A DNA stretch of 64,000 nt from JBQQPY01 sp052258065. GTDB taxonomy: Bacteria; Pseudomonadota; Gammaproteobacteria; Enterobacterales; Enterobacteriaceae. Positions within the stretch are counted from its first letter, which is position 1; the number at the start of each line of letters is the position of its first letter. The stretch lies in assembly GCA_052258065.1 (NCBI GenBank), contig JBQQPY010000002.1, forward strand, positions 1,426,001 to 1,490,000, in the 5' to 3' direction. Below the pieces are notes generated by a model that saw only the letters and a list, made by a program, of their open reading frames with translations, ran no database searches and was not told the DNA's origin. Shown one piece after another: positions 60,474-64,000 of this stretch. Position numbers and translations under genes: made by a program.

Positions 60474-60485
60474 TTTCCTTACCTA

Positions 60486-61286
60486 TTAATCCAGTTCATT
60501 ATCGGAATTATTAACGCGCCGGGCCGGTGTAGCCTGTTCTGCGACCCGAGTATAGCGCGGGCTAAGCTGGATGTAGAGCATGGCCATAACCACGCCAATC
60601 ACCCCCAATGCTACCAAGTTAAAGCTGGTGAATGCCGCGGTGACGAAACCGAGGTAAAAGAACGGCATAAGATAACCCACACGCATCATATTGATGACCA
60701 TCGCATAGCCAACCACAACAATCATGCCGCCGGCGATATTCAGCCCATGAGTGACGACTTCCGGAATCGAATTGAGCAGGTTTTGTACGACATCTGTACC
60801 AACTGACACACCTACGATAACTGCAGGAATGGCGATGCGCATTGCCTGCAACACTAACGCCGAAATATGGAGCCAGCCCAGCGCCGTAAGGTTACCGCGT
60901 TCGGCGGCGCTATCGGCCGCATGCTGAAAGGCAACGGTGATGGTACGCACTATAATGGTTAACACCTGACCTGCGGCCGCAAGGGGTATCGCTAACGCGA
61001 TACCGGATCCGACGCTTTGATTACCCGCGATGATTAAAATAGTGGAAATGATCGACGCCAGAGCTGCATCGGGCGACACCGCAGCGCCAATATTCATCCA
61101 GCCCAGCGCGATTAGTTCCAATGTCCCGCCGATAATGATACCAGTTTTCAGGTCACCTAGAACCAGACCGATCAAGGTACAGGCCACCAGTGGACGGTGG
61201 AACTGAAATTCGTCGAGAATCGATCCCATTCCTGCAATGCAGGCGACGACGAATATCAGTACAATTTGAAGCGTGCTGATCTCCAT
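60486..61286 (-). CDS. manY: Mannose PTS permease subunit IIC
   Basis: Forms with ManZ the channel for mannose, glucose and glucosamine uptake. The ATG at 61286 with GAGAGGAG upstream gives MEISTLQIVLIFVVACIAGM. Multi-spanning membrane protein, 266 aa like E. coli, with LDEFQFHRPLVACTLIGLVL, IIGGTLELIALGWMNIGAAV and AIPLAAAGQVLTIIVRTITV. Frame is intact, but its partners manX and manZ are broken, so it is likely doomed or already useless. The gap to manX (81 bases) and manZ (12 bases) is as in an operon. Confidence 0.93.
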   Translation of the reverse strand: MEISTLQIVLIFVVACIAGMGSILDEFQFHRPLVACTLIGLVLGDLKTGIIIGGTLELIALGWMNIGAAVSPDAALASIISTILIIAGNQSVGSGIALAIPLAAAGQVLTIIVRTITVAFQHAADSAAERGNLTALGWLHISALVLQAMRIAIPAVIVGVSVGTDVVQNLLNSIPEVVTHGLNIAGGMIVVVGYAMVINMMRVGYLMPFFYLGFVTAAFTSFNLVALGVIGVVMAMLYIQLSPRYTRVAEQATPARRVNNSDNELD

Positions 61287-61367
61287 TGTACTTCTCCTCT
61301 CACTTTCGTGACTTTCATAATAGAGCAATGAATCCGTTTCTAGGCAAACTTACACTCTTAATCGTGA

Positions 61368-62334
61368 CTATTTAACGCAGGACTCAATGCCGAGTTTTTT
61401 AATTAAATCCATGATCTTCAGCAAAGAATCGCTAGGGACTTTACGCACTTCTAGCTCAATTCCGCGTTCATTTAGTGTATTGAATGCCTCGATATCTTTT
61501 TCGTCTACCGACACAGCATTGTTTATCTGGGTTTTGCCCTGCCGGAAGGCCATACCACCAATATTAACTGTGGTAATCGGAACACCGCCTTTAACCAGGC
61601 GCAAAACGTCTGTCGGGTTGGTAAATAACAGCATCACGCGGTCATTAGCATATTTCGGGTTGTGGTAAACGCGAATCGCTTTCGCCACGTCAACAACATG
61701 CGCCGTAACTCCTGGAGGCGCTACCTGCATCAGCAGGGTTTTACGTACTGTATCGGCGGCGACTTCGTCGCTGACCACGATAATACGTTGAACGTTAGTG
61801 TCTTTCGTCCAGCAGGTGACTACCTGGCCGTGAATCAGACGGTCGTCGATGCGCGCAAGACCAATGCTCATATGGCCGCCTTGCCCAGCCGATAACGGCG
61901 CCGAAACCGACATAACAGCCGGGATGATCTGTTCCGGTTCTGGGCTTTTCAGCGCTTTCACTCCAATTCGCCCGGTTTCCACTGCGATGTCAACTAGTTT
62001 CTGAAAGGCAGGATTATCGTCGCGGGCCATAAAGGTTTCGACCAGCATGGGGATATTTACGCCGGTTACAACTTCATATTTTTTTATCAATGACAATCCG
62101 GCTTGCCGCATTAAAAGGGCTGCCTCCCCAAGTATCGACTAGAAATAATACGCCCGCTGTAGTGTCAAGATCCGCCAAGCGAGCGGTATATTTCTCAATC
62201 AATATTTCAGTGTTTTCCCCAGGGACAAAATCGATCCACGCGACGTTGTCTTGTGTACCTAAGATCATTTCAGTCGTTTTCAGTAATTGCTCGGCCGTTG
62301 ACCCGTGAGTGCCAATAACAATAGCAATACTCAC
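61368..62334 (-). pseudogene. manX: manX with one frameshift in an A run (mannose PTS EIIAB)
   Basis: Cytoplasmic IIAB component. IIA part from a GTG at 62334 (GAGGAG upstream): SIAIVIGTHGSTAEQLLKTT with the phosphorylated His, WIDFVPGENTEILIEKYTAR, DTWGGSPFNAASRIVIDKK. At a run of seven A (complement of 62079-62085) the frame stops; in the other frame it continues KYEVVTGVNIPMLVETFMAR and the IIB part SIGLARIDDRLIHGQVVTCW (second phosphorylated His) to EVRKVPSDSLLKIMDLIKKL. Six A would restore one frame. The linker between IIA and IIB is shorter than in E. coli. Confidence 0.92.
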
Positions 62335-62538
62335 TGGATATCTCCTCTGTTGATAAAATAGGTTATTTGCCCTGCGAGAAAGTCGTATCGAGGGTCCCAG
62401 CTCTATAGTTGTATAACTAAAAAGTAATTAACAACGTCTGCCCTGATCGATGTCTGCCTTACAGGCTGATTTGCTTTAGTTATTGGTTTGGACGCTGATA
62501 AGTAAACCACGATTTATTTTAGTGTATAAAAAAATAAA

Positions 62539-62560
62539 AATTGTGACGCTGCTCAGTTAT
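62539..62560. promoter_or_regulatory. Possible CRP site upstream of manX
   Basis: TGTGA-CGCTGC-TCAGT (62542-62557) matches the left CRP half-site fully and the right half in three of five bases, about 210 bases before the manX start. CRP activates manXYZ in E. coli. Weak evidence. Confidence 0.3.
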
Positions 62561-62595
62561 TTTGTTGCCGGAATTGGGACAAACGCATAAAAATA

Positions 62596-63068
62596 CTTGA
62601 TTCGGCACTCTACCCAGTCAAATTTGAGTCAAAAAAAAGATAATTTTCGAGTAGATGAATACTCTGCTAGAGAATATTAAAAATGCGATAATAGGTGCTT
62701 ACCATGTAATTCGTGACCAACATGCGCCTCGTTACTTGTCTAAATGTAAGCATTGATTTAACCGACGCTATGACTTAGGAGTACTAATACCTCGCTTCTT
62801 AGTTGGGGTATTCAGAGTTGCCATAATGCCATACAGCCTATTCAAGATAGCTGAGCAAAATGCAATATAGCTCAGAAGGAATAAACAGACTGAGGTAAAA
62901 AGTTTCTTGATTACGCATTTTGCTCAACTAGCCTCAATCCATAAATTGCATGGTAAATGCTTATTATAATATTTTTAACATTCTCGAATAGAATATTCAT
63001 CGACCTAAAAAGTGTTTATTTTTAGTGTAGATTAGGCTTAGCTGTCTAAAGCACATAATTAAGAAAAG
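62596..63068. repeat. Two MITE-1 copies
   Basis: 62596-62880 (plus): CTTGATTCGGCACTCTACCC, GTAGATGAATACTCTGCTAG, CGCCTCGTTACTTGTCTAAA, CAGCCTATTCAAGATAGCTG. 62908-63062 (reverse, internally deleted): CTTGATTACGCATTTTGCTC to GTCTAAAGCACATAATTAAG. Confidence 0.65.
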
Positions 63069-63170
63069 TTTTGTGCCAGAGGGTAATTCCCTGATAGAGT
63101 AAAGCGTTTAAATTATAAAAAAGAAAACAGCCCTCCGATAAACTGTCACTCAAGCTGTTTCATCATGTTT

Positions 63171-63451
63171 CCTAATTACGTATTTTATCCAGCTAAGTTT
63201 AAGCTATATTAAAAATAAATAATTTTTGAGTGAATGAATTCTCTGCTGGAGAATCTTAAAACGCCATAACGGGCACTGACCATGCAATTCGTAAGCAATA
63301 TACGCCTCGTTACCTGGCCGAATTTGAGTATCGATTTAACTGACGTTATGACTCGGGATCGCTGAGAGCGCGCTTTTTGGTGGCCGCATTGAAAGCACTC
63401 ATAAATGCCATACAGGCTGTTGAAGATAGCTGAGCAGCATGCGTAATTAGG
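63171..63451 (+). repeat. MITE-1, complete copy with target duplication
   Basis: 281 bp, CCTAATTACGTATTTTATCC to AGCAGCATGCGTAATTAGG; the ends are inverted repeats of each other. Flanked by TCATGTTT (63163-63170) and TTATGTTT (63452-63459), seven of eight identical. Contains RLVTWPNLSIDLTDVMT in one frame and broken RYLAEFEYRF-type text in another. Confidence 0.75.
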
Positions 63452-63639
63452 TTATGTTTTGTCCGCTTACGCGATGATTGTTGCCCCTTACCTATGCGCT
63501 TTGCGCTGGCTCTTTTTTCGTCATGTTTGATCCCGCTCTCCAAGAAAATTTGACTCTTGGCGGTTTACCGCTGCGCGTTTGCCCGCAAAAATGCGGCTTA
63601 ACCCTCTAATTACTACAGCCTGAATACGTTACGAAGCCT

Positions 63640-64000
63640 GTGATAACATTCTTAATGGACCCCTCAATTTGGTTAGGATTATTAACCCTAATCGTTTTGG
63701 AGATCGTTCTCGGTATCGATAATATAGTCTTTATTGCGATTCTGGCGGACAAACTCTCGCCTAAAAAGCGTGATCGAGCACGGGTTATAGGCCTGTCCTT
63801 GGCACTGATTATGCGCCTTGGGCTGCTGTCGCTGATTTCATGGATTGTCACACTTACTCACCCGCTTTTTACTTTGAGCAGCTTTTCCTTTTCAGGCCGT
63901 GGTCTAATCTTGCTGCTAGGGGAGTTTTCCTTTTGTTTAAAGCAACCACGGAGTTGCATGAACGTTTAGAAAATAGAGAGCACGACAAGAGCGCGGGCCG
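63640..64000 (+). pseudogene. yoaE: yoaE 5' part with frameshift (TerC/CBS membrane protein)
   Basis: TerC-family inner-membrane protein with C-terminal CBS domains, 518 aa in E. coli, divergent from manX there as here. FLMDPSIWLGLLTLIVLEIV, LGIDNIVFIAILADKLSPKK and LIMRLGLLSLISWIVTLTHP match. The first codon expected (ATG) reads ATA; a GTG lies one codon upstream (63640) and an ATG at 63655. At a run of four G (63919-63922) one G seems lost: the frame then ends in LKQPRSCMNV while another continues GVFLLFKATTELHERLENRE to the window edge. Confidence 0.88.

Noticed and set aside
1..64000. CRISPR array, tRNA or rRNA genes
   Set aside because: No regularly spaced short repeats with unique spacers and no cloverleaf or rRNA sequence were seen; the dispersed repeats are transposon-derived.

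Overview
The window is a piece of an enterobacterial (gammaproteobacterial) chromosome in an advanced state of decay, most like a Sodalis-type or comparable insect symbiont. This rests on three things: the proteins align closely, from memory, with Escherichia coli/Yersinia homologues; gene neighbourhoods follow the enteric order (pgi-lysC, ybhL-ybhK-uvrB-bioD-bioB-bioA, sbcD-sbcC, tadA-mltF, rlmD-relA, fabB-mnmC-aroC-prmB-smrB, lolCDE, yobD-manZYX-yoaE); and roughly half the sequence is AT-rich debris of insertion sequences between better preserved genes. The species cannot be fixed from this window.

Layout. 1-3440: pgi (runs off the left edge), a lysine riboswitch relic and lysC. 4476-12302: ybhL relic, ybhK, broken uvrB, then the biotin locus with bioD, bioB and bioA but no recognisable bioC or bioF. 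15182-15958: tpiA. 17346-22309: sbcC and sbcD intact. 24187-25098: murI with an IS-derived tail. 26634-27001: cspC and the small gene yobF. 29807-31890: tadA and an mltF relic. 36100-38848: rlmD relic and frameshifted relA. 40921-47811: fabB with a FabR-like operator, mnmC relic, frameshifted aroC, prmB, smrB. 52149-55265: lolE, lolD, lolC. 59288-62334: yobD relic and the mannose PTS genes, only manY clean. 63640-64000: start of a frameshifted yoaE.

The spaces between genes are filled by nested, fragmented elements of a few families: an IS481-type element with ends close to TGTGTTACATCCCG; two IS630-type elements, called here IS630-a (ends near an AAACTGGAATAGATAAAAA motif) and IS630-b (longer transposase with a RDAEAHLI motif); one IS1595-type transposase; and two short non-autonomous repeats. 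MITE-1 (about 280 bp, IS1595-like coding tail, ends CCTGATTACGCATTTT, 8-bp target duplications) occurs at least twelve times. MITE-2 (about 325 bp, ends close to TCATTCCGCATCTAA, 9-bp duplication in one copy) occurs at least eight times, and MITE-1 sits in MITE-2 repeatedly at the same place.

What is kept fits a host-dependent cell: cell-wall (murI), lipoprotein export (lolCDE), fatty-acid (fabB), glycolysis (pgi, tpiA), lysine-branch (lysC), tRNA editing (tadA), biotin endsteps, and SbcCD. What is broken is stringent response, nucleotide excision repair, murein turnover, tRNA/rRNA modification and sugar uptake. Several breaks are one-base changes in short homopolymer runs (relA, aroC, manX, yoaE, yobD), which may be real early decay, slippage-tolerant genes, or assembly error. 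All homology calls are from recall of protein families, not from a search.
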